From Halobacteriovorax sp. HLS (GTDB lineage: Bacteria; Bdellovibrionota; Bacteriovoracia; Bacteriovoracales; Bacteriovoracaceae), in assembly GCF_004006665.1 (NCBI RefSeq), contig NZ_QOCL01000001.1, positions 434,001-498,000 on the forward strand: a stretch of 64,000 nucleotides of DNA, read 5' to 3'. Positions 27,549 to 36,335 of this stretch are shown here, one piece after another. Position 1 is the first letter of the stretch; the number at the start of each line of letters is the position of its first letter. The translations under genes were made by a program, and so were the position numbers. The notes below the pieces were generated by a model. That model saw nothing but the letters and a program-made list of their open reading frames with translations. It had not been told where the DNA came from and did not search any database.

Positions 27549-28386
27549 GAAATAATATTAAATACTCATCTTTAGCAATAAATCCAAGATTATCTCTTAC
27601 TAGCTTCTTTTGATAAGCTGAATCATTACCAATTTTCTTTATTTCTAGAGCAAGGTTTTTATTATCTTTGATTATTCTTTCACGTTCATAATTCTTATCT
27701 TCAAGCAGGTTTAGTGACGAGTAATAGTCCATAACACCACCTGTAGAGAAAATAAGTCTAAAGAGTAAGAAAGTACAAAATGCCCAGCCAAACTTTACTA
27801 AGTATCCAACAAAATTTGTATCAGAGCTCTTTTTACGTGTATTTACTTTTCGCTTAGCAGAAGTGTATCCAACTTTAGCAGGTGCTTTTGCAACGGCCTT
27901 TCTAATAGGTGCAACAAATTCAGTATCATCAGGTTTGGCAACAGCTTTTCGTGTGGGTTCTTCACTCTTTCTCAGAGATGAAACCTTCTTTTTTAGTAAT
28001 CCACTTCCCCACCCTCTATCTTCCTTTGAAGGCATAGATTCTGGAGCAGGTGGCATTCCAGCTGGTCTTTGAGAAGGTGTTGAACTAGTAGAAAACCTTG
28101 GGTTTCCTCCAAGTCTTGTTTGACCTTCAGTAGGATTAGTATTTGTTGATCTTAATCTTGAGTTTAACCCACCACCAGCAACTCGAGGAGCTGAGTTATT
28201 TGAAAATAAAGGTCCATCACTTTGGGAAGCACCAGCATTTGCCGCTGTCTCCCCCATAGCATCTCTCTTGGCCTGTTTTGCTCTATTGCGCTCAATCGCC
28301 TTTCTCAAACGATCGTTCGCACTTCCAACCTGTGGAGCAGCACTGGCTTCAGATCCTCTTGATCTGGAGTCAAATGAAAATTCCAA
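27529..28386 (-). CDS. FtsB/DivIC-like protein with long disordered N-terminus
   Basis: The C-terminal 95 residues fit the septum-formation initiator family PF04977: a membrane segment (about 197-211), a coiled-coil (YERERIIKDNKNLALEIKKI) and the closing VRDNLGFIAKDEYLILFPRE. Before it lies an unusual cytoplasmic region of about 190 residues rich in Ser, Pro, Gly, Ala, Asn and Lys with no visible fold, far longer than the few residues in E. coli FtsB. The start is TTG with AGGA 9 nt upstream. Expected to join FtsL/FtsQ in division; the tail is unexplained. Confidence 0.75.
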   Translation of the reverse strand: MEFSFDSRSRGSEASAAPQVGSANDRLRKAIERNRAKQAKRDAMGETAANAGASQSDGPLFSNNSAPRVAGGGLNSRLRSTNTNPTEGQTRLGGNPRFSTSSTPSQRPAGMPPAPESMPSKEDRGWGSGLLKKKVSSLRKSEEPTRKAVAKPDDTEFVAPIRKAVAKAPAKVGYTSAKRKVNTRKKSSDTNFVGYLVKFGWAFCTFLLFRLIFSTGGVMDYYSSLNLLEDKNYERERIIKDNKNLALEIKKIGNDSAYQKKLVRDNLGFIAKDEYLILFPREKSL

Positions 28387-28515
28387 TTTTAAACATCCTG
28401 TTTAAAGTTTAGTACACCTTCAAAAACAAATTTCTTAAAAGTGACAACATCCTGTTATTACTATTGTAAGGTAAGGAGTCATTTCGCTCAAGGTTAAAAA
28501 GAGAAAAGTTTTAAT

Positions 28516-29379
28516 TTAAATGAGTAATTGCTCTATTGAGATCCAAAAACCGCGAACAACAGCGATTTCTTCAAGGAAAAGTGCGAGTCTTTGATGTTCT
28601 AAGCAAAGTGAAGTTTTATCAAAATCAAAATGGTATGAGCCGTTTTCGAAAATATTTTTAAACATTAAGTAGTTCTTGTCAGTAGGGTTAACTGCACGAA
28701 TTTCAAAACTCTTTTCTGTACTAGAATACTCCGCTATTGAGAAATACTTCTTGAGTAGCGATTCACACATGGCCAATTTCTTAGCAGCGATACGCCTGTC
28801 CCCGATTGGTCCAAGCCTTACATAATCGGTATCACGATTTACTGATTGGGCCTTAAAGAAAACATTAAAACCATTGTCATTAGATTCATACCACCAGCTA
28901 AAACCAGGGTCGCTTAAATTACAAACCATTTCCTCATGAATAGGAAATCTTCTATTAATTATATACTCTGAGATTATTTCAGCCTGCTCTATCGACTTTG
29001 TTTCAAAGTAATGAACATTTGAAAGGTCCTGTTTATCTCGAATCTTGAGTCTTTTTAATAAATTCTCATCTTCACACATGAGATCATGAATAGTTTGATT
29101 AATATTATGAGTTTGAACGCCTCGAACACAGAAAGTTGATACACTTTGATCTAGACAAAAAACTAGTCCTGTCCCCGTAGGAAAAGGTGCTGAGTCGACG
29201 ATATCTTCATTTTTAGGTGTGACTATGCTTTCTTCTAATATAGGAGACTCAAGAACTTCTTCTTGCTCAAATTCGTTGAAGAAATCAACTTGATCAAACT
29301 GGTGAGAACCTTTTAAGGCCTCACTAAGAGCAAAAGTTTCTTTAGCTAAAAAATCTACATCAATAATTGGCGATTCCAT
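28516..29379 (-). CDS. Hypothetical protein
   Basis: About 287 residues, soluble, with an acidic N-terminal third (rich in Glu) and a globular C-terminal part containing GFSWWYESNDNGFNVFFK and KKYFSIAEYSSTEKSFEI. No family recognised and no signal peptide. I choose ATG 29379, where AAGGGG lies close upstream; an ATG at 29400 is possible. It is upstream of the FtsB-like gene on the same strand (129 nt gap) and downstream of yggT. Confidence 0.65.
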   Translation of the reverse strand: MESPIIDVDFLAKETFALSEALKGSHQFDQVDFFNEFEQEEVLESPILEESIVTPKNEDIVDSAPFPTGTGLVFCLDQSVSTFCVRGVQTHNINQTIHDLMCEDENLLKRLKIRDKQDLSNVHYFETKSIEQAEIISEYIINRRFPIHEEMVCNLSDPGFSWWYESNDNGFNVFFKAQSVNRDTDYVRLGPIGDRRIAAKKLAMCESLLKKYFSIAEYSSTEKSFEIRAVNPTDKNYLMFKNIFENGSYHFDFDKTSLCLEHQRLALFLEEIAVVRGFWISIEQLLI

Positions 29380-29458
29380 TCGTCCCCTTTTTCCTTCCAT
29401 GAAAAAAGAATCATTATGAAAATTTTGAACTATTTAATCTAAAAAGACAAGCATTCTC

Positions 29459-29686
29459 TTACCACAGAGCTTTTAGCAAAGTTAGTATAAGAATTACAAT
29501 TAATGGAGAAAAGTCAAAAGGTAGATCTGGTGGCATATAACGACGAACAGGGTTACAAGTATAGTTTGCGAACTTATTAATTTTCATAACCCAAGAGTTT
29601 CTACGATATTGAGGAAGATAGCTTAAAACTATATCTATAATTAATAATAAAATATAAAGTTCGATAACTACTCTAATAAGTCCCAA
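29459..29686 (-). CDS. YggT family membrane protein
   Basis: A 75-residue protein with two membrane segments (about 4-23 and 57-74) and the YggT signature between them: YTCNPVRRYMPPDLPFDFSP. YggT proteins are linked to osmotic tolerance and cell-shape or division clusters, with no defined mechanism. The start is TTG with AAGGGAG 6-7 nt upstream. Confidence 0.85.
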   Translation of the reverse strand: MGLIRVVIELYILLLIIDIVLSYLPQYRRNSWVMKINKFANYTCNPVRRYMPPDLPFDFSPLIVILILTLLKALW

Positions 29687-29731
29687 TGTATACTCCCTTA
29701 TTACTAACTATAGGCTGAATTAAAACAATCT

Positions 29732-30643
29732 TCAAGCTACAACCTTCTTTGTCAGTAAATTCTTTTTAACAAGAGTTGTACAAACGCAAGCTCCAAAGTA
29801 AAAGAAGCTCATTGCTAGGTAAAGCCAAATAATAATAACTATTACAGTATAGTAATCTCCGTAATTTCTCATCAAAGTGGATCTGATATACATAAAATAT
29901 ATCCAAAATAAGTTTTTACCTAATATCAAAAGAGAACTAAATGTTAATGAGCCCACTAATGCTTGCTTCAGAGATAACTTCCATGAATAGAACCACCTAT
30001 ATAAGAAAGTAAAAAATAGAGAAAATATAAAGAAGTGAAAGAAGTTAGACTTCATTACAAATGAAAACTCAACAACTGACGGAGAGAAATGTCTTAGCTT
30101 AAATAAGAGCTGTGGAAAATGCTCTGTGAGAAAGTCTACAAGCATATTATTAGACATTAGTTTACTCACATAGAAAATTAAACTCGGAATAAAGAAAAGG
30201 ATTGTTAAAAAAAGAATAGTTACACCAATAACCAGAATTCCTTTAATATGCTTTGAAATACTCAAATAGCTTTTATCATCGGTTATCAAAAATAATCCGT
30301 TCCATATTGAATTAAAAAAAGACAAAGATGAAACTAACAAAATAGCAAAATTAAGCAACGTAAACTGACCTTTCGCAAAAAGTGGTCCACTCACTACCCC
30401 CTGCAAACCTTTTAACATTTGAGGAGCTACATCCGGTAAGAACTTGCCTGCCAATTCAAAAATTTGCACTTCAGTACTTTGCATATCTCCCAGTAACATA
30501 CCAATCACCCTAATGATCAAAAGAAAAAAGGGAACCATTGTTAATATTATGTAGAATGTAGAAGAAGAAGCTAAAGTAGTTCCACGCTTTTTTTGAAATA
30601 AAAACCATGAGCTCTTAGAAACATCATAAATTAATTTAAGCAT
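29732..30643 (-). CDS. YihY/BrkB family membrane protein
   Basis: A 303-residue polytopic protein of the YihY (virulence factor BrkB) family, with about six membrane segments and the family segments FYIILTMVPFFLLIIRVIG, SFFNSIWNGLFLITDD and FWIYFMYIRS. Once thought to be RNase BN, these are integral inner-membrane proteins of unknown function. The ATG has no ribosome-binding site but follows TACAAT by 5 nt. Confidence 0.88.
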   Translation of the reverse strand: MLKLIYDVSKSSWFLFQKKRGTTLASSSTFYIILTMVPFFLLIIRVIGMLLGDMQSTEVQIFELAGKFLPDVAPQMLKGLQGVVSGPLFAKGQFTLLNFAILLVSSLSFFNSIWNGLFLITDDKSYLSISKHIKGILVIGVTILFLTILFFIPSLIFYVSKLMSNNMLVDFLTEHFPQLLFKLRHFSPSVVEFSFVMKSNFFHFFIFSLFFTFLYRWFYSWKLSLKQALVGSLTFSSLLILGKNLFWIYFMYIRSTLMRNYGDYYTVIVIIIWLYLAMSFFYFGACVCTTLVKKNLLTKKVVA

Positions 30644-30979
30644 GAATTATTGTAAGCGATTTACCAACAAGGTGGAAATGTATAACTCCCTAGATCTTAA
30701 AAAAGAACTAGGGAGAAGCTGTGAAGACCAGGAGAATGTCAATGGATGTTGATCCTCACAAACAATAATTTCAAATACTTACATGAGACTGTAAAAGTTC
30801 AAGCTATATACATATTTCATCGAAAGGCCTCTAGTAAAGCACCATTGTCCAAATTGAAATAAAATTAAATTACCAGCAAATGACACACAGCTCTCTTTAA
30901 TATTACGAATCTCTACTTTGCGATGAAAAAACTTTGATAGATAATCATTAAATACTAAATACAAATTTAAAGGATTCAC
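30644..30979. other. Intergenic region with one inverted repeat
   Basis: About 330 nt between divergent genes. CTCCCTAG (30686-30693) and CTAGGGAG (30708-30715) form an 8-bp inverted repeat, with inner TCTT/AAGA pairing, in a position to be an operator or part of a leader. No gene seen; a 66-codon minus-strand frame (30779-30979) has no support. Confidence 0.45.
30649..30654 (-). promoter_or_regulatory. -10-like box next to start codon (candidate leaderless)
   Basis: On the minus strand TACAAT ends 5 nt before the ATG of the YihY gene; no Shine-Dalgarno. Confidence 0.35.
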
Positions 30980-31435
30980 ATGAAACTATCTCTATTAATT
31001 TTATCAATACTGACCTATGCGTTAACACTTACAAGTAGCGCCGAGACAATTCAAAGTACGTATGGAAAGAAATTTAAATATGATAAGGCCTATAGCTTAA
31101 ATGAAATCTTAACAGATATTAATACCATTTCAGGTAAAGAGGTTACTCTAAAAGCAAAGGTTGTTAAAGTTTGCCAATCAAAAGGTTGCTGGATGGGACT
31201 GCAGGCAAATGATAAGTCTGTAAGAGTAACTTTTGAAGGATATTCTTTCTTCGTTCCTATGTCACTTATCAATAAAGAAGTAGCTCTAAAGGGAAAACTT
31301 TTTGAAAAAACTATCTCTAAGAAAACAGCGAGACACTATCTATCAGATGAAGGAAAATCAAAGGAAGAAATCGAAAAGATCACATCAGACGTAAAAGAGT
31401 ATAACTTTATTGCTTCTGGGGTTCAGGTCCTTTAA
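30980..31435 (+). CDS. Secreted DUF4920 protein
   Basis: A 151-residue protein with a Sec signal peptide (about 20 residues) and the DUF4920 domain, recognised by VCQSKGCWMGL followed by VRVTFEGYSFFVPM and GKLFEKTISKKTARHYL. The two cysteines of CQSKGC are conserved in the family and could bind metal or form a disulphide. Predicted periplasmic; function unknown. AAAGGA precedes the ATG. Confidence 0.85.
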   Translation: MKLSLLILSILTYALTLTSSAETIQSTYGKKFKYDKAYSLNEILTDINTISGKEVTLKAKVVKVCQSKGCWMGLQANDKSVRVTFEGYSFFVPMSLINKEVALKGKLFEKTISKKTARHYLSDEGKSKEEIEKITSDVKEYNFIASGVQVL

Positions 31436-31664
31436 TTTTCTCACAAGCAAGTGAGTACTTAAGTTTACAACTTTTTTGCAGGTACTCATTTGCTAAAGTT
31501 TTCATCTGATGTTCGTTATATAAATTAGAAGCAACAAAACAAGCAGCTCCGTTTCCTTCGTTCTCACAAAACCACTCATAAATACTAATCTCATACCTTA
31601 CATATAAGAGAGAGAGCGTGAAGAAAGAAAAAATAATTAATGCTAACTTGTACTGGTATTTCAC
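31407..31664 (-). CDS. Small membrane-anchored Sel1-like protein
   Basis: An 85-residue protein with an N-terminal membrane segment and then WFCENEGNGAACFVASNLY and LQKSCKLKYSLACEKI, a cysteine-paired helical pattern like a Sel1/Hcp repeat (CxxxxxxAC spacing). It follows polB by 7 nt on the same strand and overlaps the end of the convergent DUF4920 gene by 29 nt. AGGA is upstream. Function unknown. Confidence 0.6.
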   Translation of the reverse strand: MKYQYKLALIIFSFFTLSLLYVRYEISIYEWFCENEGNGAACFVASNLYNEHQMKTLANEYLQKSCKLKYSLACEKIKGPEPQKQ

Positions 31665-31671
31665 AAAAGTC

Positions 31672-33990
31672 CTAAAATAGTGTTAGTTGATCACCTATAA
31701 TCAAATCATCAAAAGACTTATCATAATTCGAAAGCACAGAGTCGGCCAGTGGTCTTATCTGTTTTTCAATATAATGATCATAATCAATATTTGAATATTC
31801 TAATTTTGCAGGATATGCCCCATTCATAGTCATTACATACTCAATTGACTTCCCTTGCTTCTTTCCAGTCTTGTCTCGATAAATAATTGCCGCCCTAACA
31901 TGGGCAGGAATTACTTTTGTATATTCATCAATACTCTTAGTTAATCTCTTTCTATAAATAAGTTGGTCATCGAATTCTTTATTCTTAAGTCTATTTACAA
32001 AATCTTTAATATACGTCTCTAAATCTCCATCACTAAATAACTTCTCAAAAAGAGTATATTGAAATTTTTTTGCAACTTTAGTCCAATCTGATCGAACGAC
32101 TTCCATACCTGCGAAGTAAAGCTCTTCTTTGGAGTTCTCAGTAATAAGACCTGCATACCTTTTTTTTGCTCCACCTTCACTACCTCTTGCCTTTGGTAAG
32201 AAGAACTTTTTAAATACTTTTTCGAATTCTATCTCTAAATGAGAGTCAACATTAAAGCGAGTCTTCAGCTTCTTAGTTAAGAATTCATTTGAGCTTCTTA
32301 CTAACTCTTTAGCCTTTTCTTTAACTTTAAAAATATCTTCATGTTTAAGTTTTACAAAAACAGAGTCAGTATCTCCATAGATAACTTCGTACCCATGACT
32401 ATCGAAATAAGTTATAGCTTCTTTTAGTATCCACTGCCCTGTCCCTGTTATAGCTGTTGGAAGATCAGCATGGTAGAACCGACAACCTGGAGATCCCATA
32501 ACTCCATAGAATGAATTCATAAGAATTTTTATCGCCATTGAAAGATGAGAGTCTCCTACTTGTTTTGCTTGCTCTCTTTTTAGGAAAAGTTCTGATATAA
32601 AATTTGGTAATATATGCTCTGTTTTAGAAAATCTATGCCCTGTTGGTGTTTCAACACTTGATTCATCACTCATAATCCTAGAATAAGGATCGATTTTAAA
32701 AGTCTTAATAATCGAAGGATATAAACTCTTAAAATCAAGAACAATAATATTTTCAAACAATCCAACCTTCGGCTCCATTACAAAACCTCCAGCCGCCTGT
32801 GCTTCACGCTGTATATCAAGAACATTTGGAGCGACAAAACCTTTTCGGTGTATTAAAGGTAGCATTAAATGATCAAATGCGGCCGTCGAAGCGCCTAATC
32901 GATCTATAACCATTCCCGAGATTCTAGACCTTGTAATGCAAAGTTCAATAAGTTCCGTCTTCTTAAAAATATCGCTTACAAGTGTACAATCGAGCAAATT
33001 ATACTTTGCAAGCGCCAGTTTATCTTCTCTAAACCGTCTTTCAATTTCAGCAACTTTATTAGCACCACCCTCATTAATATCTTTACCAATACCGAGTAGT
33101 TCACTTGCAACAGTATCAAGTTTAAAATTTTCAAAGCTGTAGAAAGCCCCCCTTAAAACAGGCGGTCCATCTAAAACGACCCTTCCTGGAATAGTTGCAA
33201 AAAATCCAATCCCTTTTCTCTCAACAAGACGATTCTTTTCACCATCGCGTCCAAAGTTGAAAGGTATATTGTATTGCATATACTTTTTTTCCAAAAACAT
33301 AAGATCAAAGCCAACAACATGCCAACCTAATATAAAGTCAGGGTCCTCTTCAAGTAGATCACTTTTAAAAGCCAATAGAACATCTCTTTCAGACTTATAA
33401 TAAGTAAGCTCTTGATTTATGACCTTATCCTCATCTGCTACCATATAGACTTTCTTGCTCTCCGCTGAATTAGAAAAATAATGTACTCCAATAGAAAAGA
33501 GATCATCTTTCATACTTGTTTCAATATCGAAAGAGAGAACTTTAGGAGCTACAGCAGACTTACCTTTTTTTAGATTGGGATTTAAAAAGACTTTTAACTT
33601 TCCCTGTTCGTGAAACTGTCCTTCAATAGAAATGTCTCCATTAATAAACCTCTCCATCAAATAACGTTCCGTAGGCCTAACGTCAGATTCGTAAGTCCTT
33701 ACTCCTGCATTTGCCAAAGTATCTTTAGCAGAGAATAAGTCCCCTTGATTCTTAAAATAAATGGCATCAACTTGCTGACCTGTAAAAGATTTTAACTGCA
33801 ACGTTTTTCTTTCCACCATATTTGGGATATCGATGTGCTTCGAATTCGTCTCAATAAAGAAAACAGGTCTAAAGTCAGTGATAACAACTTTGGCCGGACC
33901 AATATTAGTGGTTACATAAAAGTGCAACTCCATTCCATTACGGGTGTCATTATAGTGTGAAGAAAGAATAAAGCCATTGATGTCATTCAT
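31672..33990 (-). CDS. polB: DNA polymerase II (family B)
   Basis: A 772-residue family B polymerase, close in length to E. coli Pol II (783). The exonuclease motif LSFDIETS and the polymerase motifs DFKSLYPSIIKTF (A), KILMNSFYGVMG (B) and YGDTDSVFV (C) are all intact, so both proofreading and synthesis should be active. Pol II serves in replication restart and lesion bypass. The ATG has no strong ribosome-binding site. Confidence 0.93.
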   Translation of the reverse strand: MNDINGFILSSHYNDTRNGMELHFYVTTNIGPAKVVITDFRPVFFIETNSKHIDIPNMVERKTLQLKSFTGQQVDAIYFKNQGDLFSAKDTLANAGVRTYESDVRPTERYLMERFINGDISIEGQFHEQGKLKVFLNPNLKKGKSAVAPKVLSFDIETSMKDDLFSIGVHYFSNSAESKKVYMVADEDKVINQELTYYKSERDVLLAFKSDLLEEDPDFILGWHVVGFDLMFLEKKYMQYNIPFNFGRDGEKNRLVERKGIGFFATIPGRVVLDGPPVLRGAFYSFENFKLDTVASELLGIGKDINEGGANKVAEIERRFREDKLALAKYNLLDCTLVSDIFKKTELIELCITRSRISGMVIDRLGASTAAFDHLMLPLIHRKGFVAPNVLDIQREAQAAGGFVMEPKVGLFENIIVLDFKSLYPSIIKTFKIDPYSRIMSDESSVETPTGHRFSKTEHILPNFISELFLKREQAKQVGDSHLSMAIKILMNSFYGVMGSPGCRFYHADLPTAITGTGQWILKEAITYFDSHGYEVIYGDTDSVFVKLKHEDIFKVKEKAKELVRSSNEFLTKKLKTRFNVDSHLEIEFEKVFKKFFLPKARGSEGGAKKRYAGLITENSKEELYFAGMEVVRSDWTKVAKKFQYTLFEKLFSDGDLETYIKDFVNRLKNKEFDDQLIYRKRLTKSIDEYTKVIPAHVRAAIIYRDKTGKKQGKSIEYVMTMNGAYPAKLEYSNIDYDHYIEKQIRPLADSVLSNYDKSFDDLIIGDQLTLF

Positions 33991-34158
33991 AAATGAACAT
34001 TATCACAGCAAATGAGTAATTAGAAACCATACGTTATGATAAACACGCGAATACTTATAAATTTTAGAAGTTCTTTCAAGGACTTAGTCTATGACCATCA
34101 TTTGTACACCTATGAATTTATTTCAAAATAACACAAAAAAAAAGTTAATATCTCTAAA

Positions 34159-34980
34159 ATGAAAGTAATGAAAGCAAAGATATTACTTACCATATTAACA
34201 ATACTCCTAATAGGTTGTGGCAAAAAACAAGACCCTGATCAAACCTATATCGTAATGGATGAATCAAGCTCGACTTCATCGGAAAGTATTGCTAAGAAAT
34301 ATGATGCTATATCAAAGACAAGTCACCTAGAAGGGATCAGCTTCACTGATGACTCTTGTGAAAACAATAATATTCAAACTGACATTCTTATTTTCTCTGA
34401 TAAAATTGAGTCACTAGGTGGACAAATTAATGAACTCTCCTCCTATGACCAAGATGCTATTGGATTACAAAAGTTTCTTTCAGATTCAGGACTCACAAGT
34501 CTAAATGCCCAAGACTTTGCAAGAGCAGGAACCCAATCGACAATGAAGTCTTGCGACCTAATTGATCTAACTCCCCCTAAATCTTGTTGGTATAGGACTT
34601 TAGCCCTTGGTCTTCTCAGTGAAAAAATATCAGAAGAAACAGGTGTTCAAATTGAGCTAACAAGTCACTATCGCAGCACATGCTATAACGAAAAAGTTGG
34701 AGGCTCCAAAAAGAGTGACCATATTGGAGCAAAGGCAATAGATTTTTCAGTTAAAAATGAAGCCGAAAGACATAGAGTCGAACAATATATTTGCAACGAA
34801 ATTTGGAAAGAAAACCTTTTTAAACAAAGCTCAGAGGGACAATTAAATAATATCTCCATTGGTCTTGGTCACACATTTATGCATATAGGCCTAGATAGTG
34901 TTCATGGTCGCCGTCATTGGATCTATGATAACTATATTCAAAATAACACCATGCCTAGTACTTGCTGGAAATCACTATAG
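34159..34980 (+). CDS. Lipoprotein with M15-type peptidase-like domain
   Basis: A 273-residue lipoprotein (lipobox LIGC) whose C-terminal half resembles peptidase M15A: LTSHYRSTCYNEKVGGS, SDHIGAKAIDFSV with a conserved H and D of the zinc site, and HIGLDSVHGRRHWIYD. In this family such proteins cut D-Ala-containing peptides of peptidoglycan. An Asp/Ser-rich linker follows the lipid anchor. The ATG has no ribosome-binding site. Confidence 0.8.
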   Translation: MKVMKAKILLTILTILLIGCGKKQDPDQTYIVMDESSSTSSESIAKKYDAISKTSHLEGISFTDDSCENNNIQTDILIFSDKIESLGGQINELSSYDQDAIGLQKFLSDSGLTSLNAQDFARAGTQSTMKSCDLIDLTPPKSCWYRTLALGLLSEKISEETGVQIELTSHYRSTCYNEKVGGSKKSDHIGAKAIDFSVKNEAERHRVEQYICNEIWKENLFKQSSEGQLNNISIGLGHTFMHIGLDSVHGRRHWIYDNYIQNNTMPSTCWKSL

Positions 34981-35221
34981 TCTGACATAAATTTTCTTTA
35001 TATGATTCATTGTTATTATTAATTATATTTAATTCCATTAATAACTTATACTCCAATCAAGTACTAAAGAATTACGTCTAAAAGCTAGACAGTTAATATT
35101 TTTAGGCAATTACAACTTGATTTAGCGACCAATTTCTCTATATTTAGAGCGTAAATTGCAAGCAGAAATGGCATAAAGTTTGCTCTTATCTACATATAAA
35201 TCAATTATCTTGGAGAATGAG

Positions 35222-36313
35222 ATGGACATATTACCACTCAATAAATGGATTCCTAACCTTAAAAAGCCTCTTGTCATAGCAGGTCCCTGTAGTGCTGAAA
35301 GTAAAGAGCAAATGCTTGCAACGGCCAATGAAATAAAAGCTGTAGATGATGTAAGAATCTTCAGAGCAGGAATTTGGAAACCAAGAACAAGACCTAATTG
35401 TTTTGAGGGAGTTGGTGAAGAAGGACTTAAATGGTTATCAGAAGTTAAAGAAAAGACAGGACTCCTCACTTCAACTGAAGTTGCAAACTCACAACATGTA
35501 GAACTAGCACTTAAACATAATGTTGATATTCTATGGATTGGAGCAAGAACGACAGTGAGTCCTTTTGCTGTTCAAGAAATTGCAGATTCATTAAAGGGTG
35601 TGAATATCCCTGTAATGGTAAAAAACCCCGTTAATCAAGATTTGGCCCTTTGGATTGGCGCACTTGAAAGAATGTCTGGAGCTGGAATAAATAAATTAGC
35701 GGCCATTCATAGAGGTTTTTCAACAGGAGACACTTCAAAATATAGAAATCTTCCATTATGGCAAATCCCTATGGAACTAAAGAGACTCTTTCCAACTCTT
35801 CCTATGATTTGTGACCCAAGCCATATCGCAGGTCGCAGAGATTTAATTGCCTACATCTGTCAAAAAGCTATGGATGCTGACATGGAAGGTTTAATGATTG
35901 AAACTCATGTAAACCCTGATGTGGCCCTTTCAGATGCAAAGCAACAGGTAACTCCAGGCCTTTTAGATGAGATCTTAAAAGGTCTCTCACTTAGAACAGA
36001 GTTCACTGCCGATAGAAATTTTGAGCAAGAACTTGATCACCTTAGAAGTGAGGTAGACAGAGTTGATAGAGAAATCCTAGATGCTTTGGCCTCAAGAACT
36101 GAGATTATAAAACGAATCGGCGAAGCAAAGAAAGCTAATAATATAATGCCACTTCAATTACATCGTATGGATGAATTAATGAACAAGCGTGTTGACTTAG
36201 GAAGTGAGCTTGGGCTTGGGAAGAAGTTTATAAAAGATATATATAATTCAATTCATTCGGAATCAGTTAGAATTCAAAGTGATATTGTGAATGACTTTAA
36301 AGTAAAGAAATAG
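35222..36313 (+). CDS. Bifunctional DAHP synthase / chorismate mutase
   Basis: An enzyme for the first step of the shikimate pathway fused to chorismate mutase. The first 265 residues are the DAHP synthase barrel of the Bacteroidota-like type (PLVIAGPCSAES, FRAGIWKPRTRP, GLMIETHVNPDVALSDAKQQ); the last 90 are an AroQ-type mutase (LRSEVDRVDREILDALASR). The ATG at 35222 has GGAG 6 nt upstream; the frame opens earlier at 35180. It is the first gene of a four-gene aromatic operon with aminotransferase, tyrA and pheA, so chorismate is channelled to Phe and Tyr. Confidence 0.92.
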   Translation: MDILPLNKWIPNLKKPLVIAGPCSAESKEQMLATANEIKAVDDVRIFRAGIWKPRTRPNCFEGVGEEGLKWLSEVKEKTGLLTSTEVANSQHVELALKHNVDILWIGARTTVSPFAVQEIADSLKGVNIPVMVKNPVNQDLALWIGALERMSGAGINKLAAIHRGFSTGDTSKYRNLPLWQIPMELKRLFPTLPMICDPSHIAGRRDLIAYICQKAMDADMEGLMIETHVNPDVALSDAKQQVTPGLLDEILKGLSLRTEFTADRNFEQELDHLRSEVDRVDREILDALASRTEIIKRIGEAKKANNIMPLQLHRMDELMNKRVDLGSELGLGKKFIKDIYNSIHSESVRIQSDIVNDFKVKK

Positions 36314-36323
36314 TTTTTTTGTG

Positions 36324-36329
36324 TATAAT
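36324..36329 (+). promoter_or_regulatory. -10 box next to start codon (candidate leaderless)
   Basis: TATAAT ends 6 nt before ATG 36336; no Shine-Dalgarno. It lies only 10 nt after the stop of the preceding gene, so it would be an internal promoter of the aromatic operon. Confidence 0.4.
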
Positions 36330-36335
36330 AGTCAC

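Noticed and set aside
30686-30715. Rho-independent terminator
   Set aside because: The inverted repeat has no T run on either strand and sits in a divergent upstream region, so it is more likely an operator or leader element.
30779-30979. 66-codon minus-strand reading frame
   Set aside because: Starts exactly against the DUF4920 gene with no ribosome-binding site, no family features and cysteine/phenylalanine-rich random composition.
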